Source of the DNA: Rhodococcus wratislaviensis
GTDB lineage: Bacteria; Actinomycetota; Actinomycetes; Mycobacteriales; Mycobacteriaceae
Direction of reading: 5' to 3'
DNA: 64,000 nt
NCBI RefSeq assembly: GCF_900455735.1
Contig: NZ_UAUI01000025.1
Span: 124,001-188,000 of the forward strand
The notes beneath the pieces are model-generated. The model made no database searches. It saw nothing but the letters and a program-made list of their open reading frames with translations, and had not been told where the DNA came from. This document shows, one piece after another, positions 41,533 to 51,400 of the stretch; position 1 is the stretch's first letter; the number at the start of each line of letters is the position of its first letter. The translations under genes were made by a program, and so were the position numbers.

Positions 41533-42830
41533 AGCGGTCGGTAATCCTCGGCGCCGGTGCGTGCGCCGTCGCCATCGCAGTGACATCCTGCTCGTCGGAG
41601 GGGATTTACGGAGTTCCGCTGCCGGGCGGTCCGGATGTCGGTGACCACCCGATGCACCTGACGATCCAGTTCGACGACGTCCTCGATCTCGTCCCGCAGT
41701 CCGCGGTCAAGGTCGACGGTGTTCCGGTGGGCCGGGTCGAATCGATCAAGGTGGCGCCGGACGGCTGGACGGCGGATGTGGAGGTCGTCCTCGACTCGTC
41801 CGTCGATCTCGCGGCCAACGCGGTCGCCGCGATCGAGCAGACCAACCTGCTCGGCGAGAAGTTCGTCCAGCTGTCCGAACCGCCGGAGGACAAGGATCCC
41901 GCGCGGCTCGAGGACGGCGACACGATCTCTCTCGATCGCACCCGGCACGCCACGGAGATCGAGCAGGTTCTCGGCGCCTTGTCGCTGCTGCTCAACGGTG
42001 GCGGCGTCGGCCAGTTGCAGCCGATCGTCCACGAATTGACCACCGCACTCGACGGGCGTGAGGATCGGGTCCGGGGACTTCTCGAGCAGGCGAACACGCT
42101 CATCGACGGTCTCAATCAGCAGCGCGACGACATCACCCGCGCCCTGGACGGTCTCGACGCCTTGACCACGCGAGTGAACGAACAGAACGAGAAGATCGGG
42201 CTGATCCTCGACCAGCTCCCGATCGCCGCCGAAGTGCTCAACGAGCAGCGTCCGCAGCTCACCCAGATGCTCACGCAACTGGACCGGCTCGGTACCGTCG
42301 GCACGGACGTGATCAACAGGTCGAAGAACGATCTGATCGCGGATCTCCTCGCGCTGCGGCCGACCCTGAAGGCGCTCGCCGAGTCGGGCGACGACCTGCC
42401 CAATTCGCTCGCGTTCATCCCGACCGTTCCGTTCCCGGACGGCGTCGAGAAGATCGCGCTCGGCGGATCGGTCAACCTGTTCCTCACGGTCGACCTGCAG
42501 ATCGGCGATGCGCTCAGCGCACTCGGCGTCGGTCAGGGCGACCCGGTGTACGTGCCGCCGAAGTTCGGTGAGCCCAAGCCGATCGTCGATCCCTCGAACC
42601 CGTACTACAACGGCAACGGACCGAAGCCGGGGTGGCCGACGGTGTCGCTGCTGCCGATTCCGCCGATCATCCCCGCCCCGACGGGTCTGCGGATCCCGGG
42701 GCTCCCCGGAACCGCGCCAGCGGCCGGCAACGGTGGCGCAGAGAACGGCACGACGGACGGCGCAGCGCCGTCGCCACAGAACCCACTCGGGGGACTGCTG
42801 GAGCAGTTCGGAATCGGGGGTGGACAGTGA
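41529..42830 (+). CDS. mceE: Mce family lipoprotein MceE (LprN-like)
   Basis: A 433-residue lipoprotein: the signal peptide ends in lipobox 'IAVTSC' with the lipidated Cys at 21. The MlaD domain follows ('QFDDVLDLVPQSAVKVDGVP', 'IEQTNLLGEKFVQLSEPPED'), then coiled helices, and a Pro/Gly-rich C-terminus ('LLPIPPIIPAPTGLRIPGLP'). In Mce systems the fifth protein is the lipid-anchored one. It overlaps both neighbours. Confidence 0.93.
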   Translation: MKRSVILGAGACAVAIAVTSCSSEGIYGVPLPGGPDVGDHPMHLTIQFDDVLDLVPQSAVKVDGVPVGRVESIKVAPDGWTADVEVVLDSSVDLAANAVAAIEQTNLLGEKFVQLSEPPEDKDPARLEDGDTISLDRTRHATEIEQVLGALSLLLNGGGVGQLQPIVHELTTALDGREDRVRGLLEQANTLIDGLNQQRDDITRALDGLDALTTRVNEQNEKIGLILDQLPIAAEVLNEQRPQLTQMLTQLDRLGTVGTDVINRSKNDLIADLLALRPTLKALAESGDDLPNSLAFIPTVPFPDGVEKIALGGSVNLFLTVDLQIGDALSALGVGQGDPVYVPPKFGEPKPIVDPSNPYYNGNGPKPGWPTVSLLPIPPIIPAPTGLRIPGLPGTAPAAGNGGAENGTTDGAAPSPQNPLGGLLEQFGIGGGQ

Positions 42831-44074
42831 GGTCACGACTGGTCAGGATCCAGCTCGTCGCGTTCGCCATCGTGGCGATGCTCGGGCTGGTCTACGTCGG
42901 CGCCAAGTACGTCCGCCTCGACAACCTGCTCGGGTTCGGTGAGTACGACGTGAACGCGCAGTTCAAGGACTCCGGCGGCATCTTCACCAACGCCGAGGTC
43001 ACGTACCGCGGTGTCCCCGTCGGCCGCGTCGGCGACCTGTCACTGACCGCGGACGGAATCAACGTCGAGTTGAAGATCTCCTCGGGTGGGCCCGACATCC
43101 CTGCGTCGGCCAAGGCGGTCGTCGCCAACCGATCGGCGATCGGTGAGCAGTACGTGGACCTTCAGCCCGACAGCGACCAGGGGCCGTTCCTCGAACAGGG
43201 CTCGGTGATCACCGAGGCCGACACGTCGACACCCGTTCCGGTCGAGCAGGTGCTGATGGCCACCGACGGTCTGGTCCGGTCGGTTCCGGTCGACTCGTTG
43301 CGCACGGTCGTCACCCAGCTGGGAACGGCATTCAACGGCAAGGGCGAGGATCTGCAGACACTCGCGGATTCTCTGTCGACGCTGACGAAGGACGGACTCG
43401 ACGTCCTCCCGCAGACGCTGGCCCTCATCCGGGACAGCCAGACGGTGCTGGCGACGCAGTCCGATCAATCCTCCGCGATCGTCCAGTTCAGTTCGGATCT
43501 CGACGAAGTTGCGGCGCAACTGCGGACCAGCGACCCCGATCTCCGCGCGATCATCGACAAGGGAATTCCGGCGAGCGACGAGATCGGTCTGCTGGTGAAC
43601 CAGATTGGTCCGAGTCTCACCACCGACCTGACGAACCTCGCCGCGGTCGGCGACAAGCTGGCTCCGCAGGCGATCGCGCTGCGGCCGATCCTGATGTTCC
43701 TGCCTGCCATCGCGGCGTCCGCGTCGACCGTGGCCCCCGGCGACGGCACGGTGCACCAGGGCATCGTCCTGGAGACCAACAATCCGCCGTCGTGCACACT
43801 CGGTTACGAAGGGACGCAGGAGATCCTGGCCGAGATGAAGCGGCAGGACCCGAACTTCGACGACACCCAGCAGGACTTCCCGTACAACACGAAGGCCAAC
43901 TGCGACGCTCCTCAGGGAAGCGTGACGGGTGTGCGAAGTGCAGACCGCATCGTGTTCGCCGATCCGGACACGATCCAGCCGTGGGATTTCAAGCCGAAGG
44001 TCATGCCTGACACTCTCAACTTGAATCCCATCGCAACGCAGCTCGCGCCGCTCCTCGGGGTTACTCCCAAGTAG
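42827..44074 (+). CDS. mceF: Mce family protein MceF
   Basis: 415 residues with anchor 'IQLVAFAIVAMLGLVYVGAK', MlaD domain 'FKDSGGIFTNAEVTYRGVPV' then 'GRVGDLSLTADGINVELKIS' and 'ANRSAIGEQYVDLQPDSDQG', and a C-terminal Cys-containing globular segment ('NNPPSCTLGYEGTQEIL', 'TKANCDAPQGSVTGVRSADR'). It completes the six-protein shaft. The GTG overlaps the mceE stop. Confidence 0.92.
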   Translation: MRSRLVRIQLVAFAIVAMLGLVYVGAKYVRLDNLLGFGEYDVNAQFKDSGGIFTNAEVTYRGVPVGRVGDLSLTADGINVELKISSGGPDIPASAKAVVANRSAIGEQYVDLQPDSDQGPFLEQGSVITEADTSTPVPVEQVLMATDGLVRSVPVDSLRTVVTQLGTAFNGKGEDLQTLADSLSTLTKDGLDVLPQTLALIRDSQTVLATQSDQSSAIVQFSSDLDEVAAQLRTSDPDLRAIIDKGIPASDEIGLLVNQIGPSLTTDLTNLAAVGDKLAPQAIALRPILMFLPAIAASASTVAPGDGTVHQGIVLETNNPPSCTLGYEGTQEILAEMKRQDPNFDDTQQDFPYNTKANCDAPQGSVTGVRSADRIVFADPDTIQPWDFKPKVMPDTLNLNPIATQLAPLLGVTPK

Positions 44075-44127
44075 CATTCGGTCCCGGCCGAGGGCGAGTA
44101 GAAGAAAACAATCAGTAGGGTATTGGT

Positions 44128-44805
44128 GTGACGCGAATTACCACGCCCCCGGAGTCGGGACAACCGGCTCCGGGGAAGGACAGAACTCTGAAGGCCTCGT
44201 TTGCTGCGGTGACCGCACTGGTGGTGATCGCGGTTGTCGCAGCCGGATGGTTTGGCTTCGGGTGGGCGCGCGCTCTCTTCGTGGACAAGCCGATCGCCGA
44301 CGCACGCGATTCCGCGTTGACAGGCGCCCAGCAGGCCGCGATCAACCTCAACTCGGTCGATTCACAGGACCTCGACGGATCCTTCGAGAACATGAAGTCG
44401 TCGATCACGGGCGACAAGATGAACCAGGACCTCCAGGCGACGATGGACGGGTTCACCGACCAGATGCGTCAATCAGGTGCGGCGAGCAAGGCCGAGCTGA
44501 TCCAGGGCACACTCACGGAACTGAACACCGACGACGGCACTGCGAAAGCGCTGGTCGTCGTGGCAGTCACCACCACGTGGCCCGACCGCTTCGACAAGGC
44601 CAAGGTGACGATGCGGATGGACGTCCAGGACGTGGACGGGGTCTGGAAGGCCTCGTCGGTCGAACCGGTGGGCGGTCGTATTCCGCTCGAGAGCGGTCCG
44701 GTGCCCGCCGACGGCGCGGCTCCGGCCCCTGCCCCCACCGAACCGGCTCCCGCCGAGCAGGCGCCGGCCGAACAGGCGCCTGAAGGCGACAGCGGCGGTC
44801 AGTAG
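44128..44805 (+). CDS. Mce-associated membrane protein (Mas), copy 1
   Basis: 225 residues: short cytoplasmic N-terminus, one membrane helix ('FAAVTALVVIAVVAAGWFGF'), and an extracytoplasmic alpha-beta domain ('GAQQAAINLNSVDSQDLDGS', 'TKAELI'-type strands, 'VQDVDGVWKASSVEPVGGRI'), then a Pro/Ala/Glu-rich repeat tail. Mas proteins accompany mce operons and are thought to stabilise the complex. GTG start 53 bp after mceF. Confidence 0.85.
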   Translation: MTRITTPPESGQPAPGKDRTLKASFAAVTALVVIAVVAAGWFGFGWARALFVDKPIADARDSALTGAQQAAINLNSVDSQDLDGSFENMKSSITGDKMNQDLQATMDGFTDQMRQSGAASKAELIQGTLTELNTDDGTAKALVVVAVTTTWPDRFDKAKVTMRMDVQDVDGVWKASSVEPVGGRIPLESGPVPADGAAPAPAPTEPAPAEQAPAEQAPEGDSGGQ

Positions 44806-44884
44806 TCCTGATGTGCCGCGGCGGCGTGTCGCTGCGGTGTCCACGTCGACGACAGCTCGTCGTGCAATGAGAAAGTGGTGAACT

Positions 44885-45775
44885 ATGCCCCCCAAGCGCC
44901 GAAACAACGTGCCGGACAGCGCTGCAAAGGGCAGGCGTCCGCGCGTGGCGGGGACCCGTCAGGCGACGCCGAAGCCGCCCCGATCGGAAACCCCGGTCAC
45001 CCAGACGGAACCGGTGGCGAAGCCGGAACCGGCGAAGAAGCCGGAACCGGTGGCGAAGCCCGAGGCCGCGACGACCGCAGCAGCAGTCGCCTCCTCGACC
45101 ACGTCCGCCGAGACAGCGAAGACCTCCGACACGGACACGACTGTGTCGTTGGCCAAGCCGGTGTCGACGGCGAAGGCCGCGTCCGCGGGAAAGACGAAGG
45201 TCCCCAACCTTCAACCGCGCATCAGCACGCAGCAGGCCCCCGCCGCCGCCGAGACTGCGGCGGCCGACACCGGGTCCGGCAGGATCACCTGGAAGCTCGT
45301 CGGGATCCTCGGAGCCGTGGCGGTGGTACTCGGGGTGTTCGCGGTCGTCGCGGCATTCAAGCCTGGCGCAGACATCACGAACACCGCCTGGGTCGACGAA
45401 GGTGCCACCGCGGAGGTGACCAAGGCGGGAACCGAGGCGATCGAGACGCTGTACACCTACAGCTACGAAACCATCGATCAGGACTTCGACAAGGCGCGCG
45501 GCTACCTCGACGACGCCAAGCGTGACGAATTCGACTCGACCGCCGACACCACCAAGCAGGCCGCCATCCAGACCAAGACGGCCACCCAGGCCTCCGTGAC
45601 CGACATCGGGGTCACGATGCTCGACGGCGACCGCGCCGAACTGCTCGCGCACATGAACGTCAGCGCCACCGGTGATGCCGTCGCTCAGGGCAGTGCCGCG
45701 ACGCCGTTGTCGATCAAGATGGAGAAGATCGACGGCAAGTGGGTGCTGACCGACATCTCCGACAGTGAGGGCTGA
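44885..45775 (+). CDS. Mce-associated membrane protein (Mas), copy 2
   Basis: 296 residues. A long N-terminal cytoplasmic region of ~130 residues contains repeated Pro-Lys/Glu motifs ('EPVAKPEPAKKPEPVAKPEA'). A membrane helix 'LVGILGAVAVVLGVFAVVAA' and an extracytoplasmic domain like that of copy 1 ('ARGYLDDAKRDEFDSTADTT', 'MEKIDGKWVLTDISDSEG') follow. It lies 79 bp after copy 1 and ends the operon. Confidence 0.85.
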   Translation: MPPKRRNNVPDSAAKGRRPRVAGTRQATPKPPRSETPVTQTEPVAKPEPAKKPEPVAKPEAATTAAAVASSTTSAETAKTSDTDTTVSLAKPVSTAKAASAGKTKVPNLQPRISTQQAPAAAETAAADTGSGRITWKLVGILGAVAVVLGVFAVVAAFKPGADITNTAWVDEGATAEVTKAGTEAIETLYTYSYETIDQDFDKARGYLDDAKRDEFDSTADTTKQAAIQTKTATQASVTDIGVTMLDGDRAELLAHMNVSATGDAVAQGSAATPLSIKMEKIDGKWVLTDISDSEG

Positions 45776-45778
45776 TCC

Positions 45779-45804
45779 TCCTGCCCGGAAAGAATTGGGC
45801 AGGA
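45779..45804. terminator. Weak hairpin after the Mce operon
   Basis: TCCTGCCC (45779-45786) pairs with GGGCAGGA (45797-45804) across ten bases, three bases after the final Mas stop. There is no T-run. A second 11-bp hairpin (45865-45875 with 45892-45902) surrounds the stop codon of the convergent mmpL gene. Confidence 0.45.
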
Positions 45805-45883
45805 ACGGGATCCGTGATACCTGGACGGGTGAGCGCTGAATTACCCTCCCCGGCAACGTGAACCGATTCCCATCCGGTCTTCG

Positions 45884-48163
45884 TCACGATTGGATGGGAA
45901 TCTGTTGCTGCGGTGTCGGTTTCGGATCCTCGGGGGAACCGGGAGCCGGTGACTTCCGCGCCAGGAATCCCGGCGCCCACCAATTGGCCTCACCCATCAG
46001 CTTCACCAGGGCGGGCACCAGCATCATGCGGATGACGGTGGCGTCGATGAGCAGCGCGACGATCATGCCGAGCCCGATGAAACGCATCATCGTCAGTTCC
46101 GACAGCGTGAACGCGCCGGTGACCACGATCAGCAGCGCCGCGGCCGCCGTCACGATGCGCCCCGTATGTGCCGTACCGATCCGGACGGCCTCCTCGGTCG
46201 ACGCGCCCTTGTCGTGGGCCTCGACCATTCGTGACATCAGGAAGATCTCGTAGTCGGTGGAGAGCCCGAACACCACCGCGATGATGAGGACGACCATCGT
46301 CGCGGGCAGCGGCCCCGGCGTCACACCGAGGAGATCAGCACCGTGACCGTCCTCGAAGATCCACGTGAGCACGCCGAACGAGGCGGCGAGGCTCAGGGTG
46401 GCCATCGCGATCGCCTTCAGGGGTAGCACCACGGACCGGAACGCCAGCAACATCAGCACGAAGGTGACGCCCACCATGATCCCGATCATCCAAGGCAGTC
46501 CCGCGGCCATCGCGTCGAGTCCGTCGGCGGTCAGGGCGTTCAACCCGCCCAGCATCTTCTCGGTGCCTTCCGGGGGCGGGAGGTCGCGCAGTGCGGCGGC
46601 CGTCGCCATGGCCCCCGTGGTGCGGTCGGCGTCGTCGAAGACGGCCCGGATGGCGACGAACGTGTCGGTGGCGCCGATCGGGACCACCCGCTGGACGCCG
46701 TCGACCGCGGCCGTCGACCGGAAGAGCTCCGCAGTGGCGGCCGGCGGCGGTGCCCTGCCGTCGCTGCCCTGCAGGACCAGCGTCGCCCCGTTGTTGGCGA
46801 GCGGAAAGTCGGTGGCGAGATCCTCGACGGCGAGCCGGAGCGGGTGAGCCGCAGGCAGCCCAGTGTGGTCCAGGTCACCCAGTGACGCGCCGGTGAGGGG
46901 TGCGGCGAGCACGAGCAACCCCGCGACGATGGCCATCGCGATCGGGACGGGCCGCCGCATGACGCGGGCGGCGACGCCGCCCCAGAACCGGTGCGCCCGG
47001 TCTTCGCCGCGTTCGACCACACCCGGTCGCCACGTCAGCGAGTTGATGCGCGGCCCGAGCAGCGCGAGTGCCGCGGGCAGCGCCGACAGCGACAGCACGG
47101 CGGCGATCCCGATGGCTGCCATCCCGCCGTAGGCGAACGACCGGACGATGGCCTGGGGAAACACGAGCATGCCCACGAAGCCGCACACGAGGAGGAGGGC
47201 GGAGAACCCCACGGTGCGGCCGGCCGTGGCGAGCGTACGGCGGACGGCGTCGTCGGTGCGGGAGCCGGACCGCAGCTCCTCACGGAACCGGGTCACGACG
47301 AACAATCCGTAGTCGATGGACATGCCGAGCCCGACGAGGCTCGCGATGTTCACCGAGAATGCGCTGACCTCGGTGAAGTACGAGATCACGCGCAGGGCGC
47401 CGAGGGCGCCGAGGATCGCGAGACCGCCGACGCACAGCGGGACGGCCGCGCCGACGAGACCGCCGAAGATGACGAGCAGAAGGAGCAGCAGAAGCGGGAA
47501 CGACACCGCCTCCGCTCGCAGCAGATCACTCTCGGACGCCTCGTTGAAGGCGTTGGCTGCCGCGCTGAAACCGCTGAACTCCGCGTCCGTGCCGTCGATG
47601 ACCAGCAGGGGTTCGAGATCGTGGTACGCCGCGATGCGAGTGTTCTCGTCGCCGCTCAGCGACAGCACCACCAGTCCCTCGGTGCCGTCGGTGGACCGCA
47701 GGAACTCCTTCGCCTGCGGCGGCGCCGACCAGTACGACAGGGGGGTGTTGGCGAGCATTCCGGGGTCGATCTGCGCGAGGTGGGCGGTCACCTCGGGACC
47801 GAGATCGTCGATGGTCGCACCCGGACGTGCGTGGTAGGTGACCGCCAGGTCGGGGGTCTGCCGTCCGAACGTCCCCTCGATCAGGCGCTCGACACCCGCG
47901 GACTCGCTGCCCGGATCGGTGTACCCGCCGAGGCTCAGCCGGTCGAACACGCCCGATCCCCACGCCCCGCCGAGCAGCACCAGCAGCACCGTGGCGGCGA
48001 GAACCAGCTTCGGACGGGCGACGACGAACGAACTCCAGCGCGTCACGGCTCTGCTTCCCTCGAGAAATCGACTTCCGATCGCGTGCGCATATTGTTCACC
48101 GCCCGTCGGCGGCTGGGAAGGGGCGGCGGGAACAGCCCCGGGCCTCGCGAAACGACGCGACAC
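45884..48163 (-). CDS. MmpL-family RND transporter
   Basis: A 759-residue membrane protein with the MMPL layout: helix 1, a large loop, five helices containing 'IASLVGLGMSIDYGLFVVTR', then a second helix, loop and helices with 'VVFGLSTDYEIFLMSRMVEA'. The two Asp-Tyr pairs are the proton-relay sites. MmpL proteins flip or export lipids of the mycolate envelope. It converges on the Mce operon and is divergent from rpoB. The substrate cannot be read. The ~45-residue N-terminal extension before the first helix is long; an internal start is possible. Confidence 0.9.
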   Translation of the reverse strand: MSRRFARPGAVPAAPSQPPTGGEQYAHAIGSRFLEGSRAVTRWSSFVVARPKLVLAATVLLVLLGGAWGSGVFDRLSLGGYTDPGSESAGVERLIEGTFGRQTPDLAVTYHARPGATIDDLGPEVTAHLAQIDPGMLANTPLSYWSAPPQAKEFLRSTDGTEGLVVLSLSGDENTRIAAYHDLEPLLVIDGTDAEFSGFSAAANAFNEASESDLLRAEAVSFPLLLLLLLVIFGGLVGAAVPLCVGGLAILGALGALRVISYFTEVSAFSVNIASLVGLGMSIDYGLFVVTRFREELRSGSRTDDAVRRTLATAGRTVGFSALLLVCGFVGMLVFPQAIVRSFAYGGMAAIGIAAVLSLSALPAALALLGPRINSLTWRPGVVERGEDRAHRFWGGVAARVMRRPVPIAMAIVAGLLVLAAPLTGASLGDLDHTGLPAAHPLRLAVEDLATDFPLANNGATLVLQGSDGRAPPPAATAELFRSTAAVDGVQRVVPIGATDTFVAIRAVFDDADRTTGAMATAAALRDLPPPEGTEKMLGGLNALTADGLDAMAAGLPWMIGIMVGVTFVLMLLAFRSVVLPLKAIAMATLSLAASFGVLTWIFEDGHGADLLGVTPGPLPATMVVLIIAVVFGLSTDYEIFLMSRMVEAHDKGASTEEAVRIGTAHTGRIVTAAAALLIVVTGAFTLSELTMMRFIGLGMIVALLIDATVIRMMLVPALVKLMGEANWWAPGFLARKSPAPGSPEDPKPTPQQQIPIQS

Positions 48164-48191
48164 GCCCCCTAACTCTTGACGCCGCGATGAT

Positions 48192-48232
48192 CACGCGTCA
48201 CTCTGATGCGTGAACATGCGCAGTGACGCGTG
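48192..48232. promoter_or_regulatory. 11-bp inverted repeat in the mmpL-rpoB intergenic region
   Basis: CACGCGTCACT (48192-48202) pairs perfectly with AGTGACGCGTG (48222-48232) across 19 bases, 29-69 bp upstream of the mmpL start. A TTGACG at 48176-48181 lies beside it. It is a candidate operator for mmpL. The remaining part of the 311-bp gap up to rpoB must hold the rpoB promoter, but I see no unambiguous -10/-35 pair there. Confidence 0.5.
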
Positions 48233-48474
48233 GCCAAGCGCCCGGCTGGGTGCTGTTTCGGGTGCCCGACTCGACATCTACTGAGTTTGGGTGTACTTTT
48301 GGACGTTGCGCTGGCTGCCTCCTGTCCACCCCTCGTCCGCACCGCTGCGAAGTGATTCACTCTTCAGCAACTGTGACGAGTTTCGTTCGGGTTGTGACCA
48401 GCGAAATTCGAAGCAGATACAGCGGCGGTCGCAACAGCAAGAGCGGCCCGCGTGAGGTGCTGGAAGGACGCATC

Positions 48475-51400
48475 TTGGCAGTCTCTAGCCAGACCAAGGC
48501 AGTTTCCGGAATCCCCGGAGCCCCGAAGAGGGTTTCGTTCGCAAAGATTCGCGAACCCCTCGAAGTTCCCGGGCTTCTTGATGTACAAACCGATTCGTTC
48601 GAGTGGTTGATCGGTGCGCAGAGCTGGCGCGAACGCGCCGCCGCTCGTGGCGACAGCGCAATCTCCGGCGGTCTCGAGGACATTCTCGCGGAGCTTTCCC
48701 CGATCGAGGATTTCTCGGGCTCGATGTCTCTGTCCTTCTCGGACCCGCGCTTCGACGAGGTGAAGGCCTCGACGGACGAGTGCAAAGACAAAGACATGAC
48801 CTACGCGGCGCCGTTGTTCGTCACCGCGGAGTTCATCAACAACAACACCGGTGAGATCAAGAGCCAGACGGTCTTCATGGGCGACTTCCCGATGATGACC
48901 GACAAGGGCACGTTCATCATCAACGGCACCGAGCGTGTCGTGGTCTCGCAGCTGGTGCGTTCCCCCGGCGTCTACTTCGACCACTCCGTCGACAAGGGCA
49001 CCGAGAAGGACCTGCACAGCGTCAAGGTCATCCCGGGCCGTGGTGCATGGCTCGAGTTCGACGTGGACAAGCGCGACACGGTCGGCGTCCGCATCGACCG
49101 CAAGCGCCGCCAGCCCGTCACCGTGCTGCTGAAGGCCCTCGGCTGGACCACCGAGCAGATCACCGAGCGCTTCGGCTTCTCGGAGATCCTCATGGCGACG
49201 CTCGAGAAGGACAACACCGCAGGCACCGACGAGGCGCTGCTCGACATCTACCGCAAGCTGCGTCCGGGCGAGCCGCCGACCAAGGAGAGTGCGCAGACGC
49301 TCCTGGAGAACCTGTTCTTCAAGGACAAGCGCTACGACCTGGCTCGCGTGGGTCGCTACAAGATCAACAAGAAGCTGGGCCTGAACCTCGGACAGCCGAT
49401 CGTCGCGTCGACCCTCACCGAGGAAGACATCGTCGCCACCATCGAGTACCTGGTGCGCCTGCACGCCGGTGACACCGAGATGACCGCCCCCGGCGGCAGT
49501 GCGGTGCCCGTCGAGGTCGACGACATCGACCACTTCGGTAACCGTCGTCTGCGCACGGTCGGTGAGCTCATCCAGAACCAGATCCGCGTGGGCCTGTCCC
49601 GCATGGAGCGCGTGGTTCGTGAGCGCATGACGACCCAGGACGTCGAGGCGATCACGCCGCAGACGCTGATCAACATCCGGCCCGTCGTGGCTGCGATCAA
49701 GGAGTTCTTCGGAACCTCCCAGCTGTCGCAGTTCATGGACCAGAACAACCCGCTCTCGGGGCTGACGCACAAGCGTCGTCTGTCCGCCCTCGGCCCGGGT
49801 GGTCTGTCCCGTGAGCGCGCCGGCCTGGAGGTGCGAGACGTTCACCCGTCGCACTACGGCCGCATGTGCCCGATCGAGACCCCTGAGGGTCCGAACATCG
49901 GTCTGATCGGTTCGCTGTCGGTGTACGCACGGGTCAACCCGTTCGGCTTCATCGAGACGCCGTACCGCAAGGTCGAGAACGGCCAGGTCACCGACCAGGT
50001 CGACTACCTGACCGCGGACGAAGAGGACCGCCACGTCGTCGCACAGGCCAACTCGGCCCTCGACGCCAACGGTCACTTCACGGACGATCGCATTCTGGTC
50101 CGTCGTAAGGGTGGCGAGGTCGAGTTCGTCTCGTCCGCCGAGATCGACTACATGGACGTCTCGCCGCGACAGATGGTGTCCGTCGCGACCGCGATGATTC
50201 CGTTCCTCGAGCACGACGACGCCAACCGTGCCCTGATGGGCGCGAACATGCAGCGTCAGGCGGTGCCCCTCGTTCGCAGCGAGGCTCCGCTGGTCGGTAC
50301 CGGCATGGAACTGCGTGCCGCCGTCGACGCGGGCGACGTCATCGTCACCGAGAAGACCGGTGTCGTCGAAGAGGTCTCCGCCGACTACGTCACGGTCATG
50401 GCCGACGACGGAAGCCGCAAGACGTACCGGATGCGCAAGTTCGCGCGTTCGAACCAGGGCACCTGCGCCAACCAGCGTCCCATCGTGGACGAGGGACAGC
50501 GTGTCGAGACCGGACAGGTCCTCGCCGACGGCCCCTGCACCGAGAACGGTGAGATGGCGCTCGGCAAGAACCTGCTCGTCGCGATCATGCCGTGGGAAGG
50601 CCACAACTACGAGGACGCGATCATCCTGTCGCAGCGCCTCGTGGAAGAGGACGTCCTGACCTCGATTCACATCGAGGAGCACGAGATCGATGCCCGCGAC
50701 ACCAAGCTCGGTGCCGAGGAGATCACTCGCGACATCCCGAACGTCTCCGACGAGGTCCTCGCCGACCTCGACGAGCGCGGCATCATCCGTATCGGTGCCG
50801 AGGTTCGTGACGGCGACGTGCTGGTCGGAAAGGTCACGCCGAAGGGCGAGACCGAGCTGACCCCCGAGGAGCGCCTGCTGCGCGCCATCTTCGGTGAGAA
50901 GGCTCGCGAGGTTCGCGACACGTCGCTGAAGGTCCCCCACGGTGAGACCGGCAAGGTCATCGGCATCCGCGTGTTCTCGCGCGACGACGACGACGATCTG
51001 CCCCCCGGTGTCAACGAGCTGGTCCGCGTCTACGTGGCACAGAAGCGCAAGATCCAGGACGGCGACAAGCTCGCCGGCCGCCACGGCAACAAGGGCGTCA
51101 TCGGCAAGATCCTCCCTCAGGAGGACATGCCGTTCCTGCCCGACGGCACTCCGGTCGACATCATTCTGAACACCCACGGTGTTCCGCGTCGTATGAACAT
51201 CGGTCAGATCTTGGAGACCCACCTCGGGTGGATCGGCAAGACCGGCTGGAACGTTCAGATCGCCGGCGACGGCTCCCGTCCCGATTGGGCGGAGCAGCTG
51301 CCGGAGGAGATGCTGTCCGCACCTGCCGACTCCAACATCGCCACCCCGGTGTTCGACGGCGCCAAGGAAGACGAGCTCACCGGTCTCCTCGGTTCGACGC

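Noticed and set aside
44990..45080. CRISPR-like or tandem DNA repeat
   Set aside because: The short repeats encode Pro-Glu-Lys motifs in the Mas protein; they lack uniform length and spacers.
49700..49830. Possible rifampicin-resistant rpoB
   Set aside because: The resistance-determining segment matches the sensitive sequence with His and Ser at the key positions.
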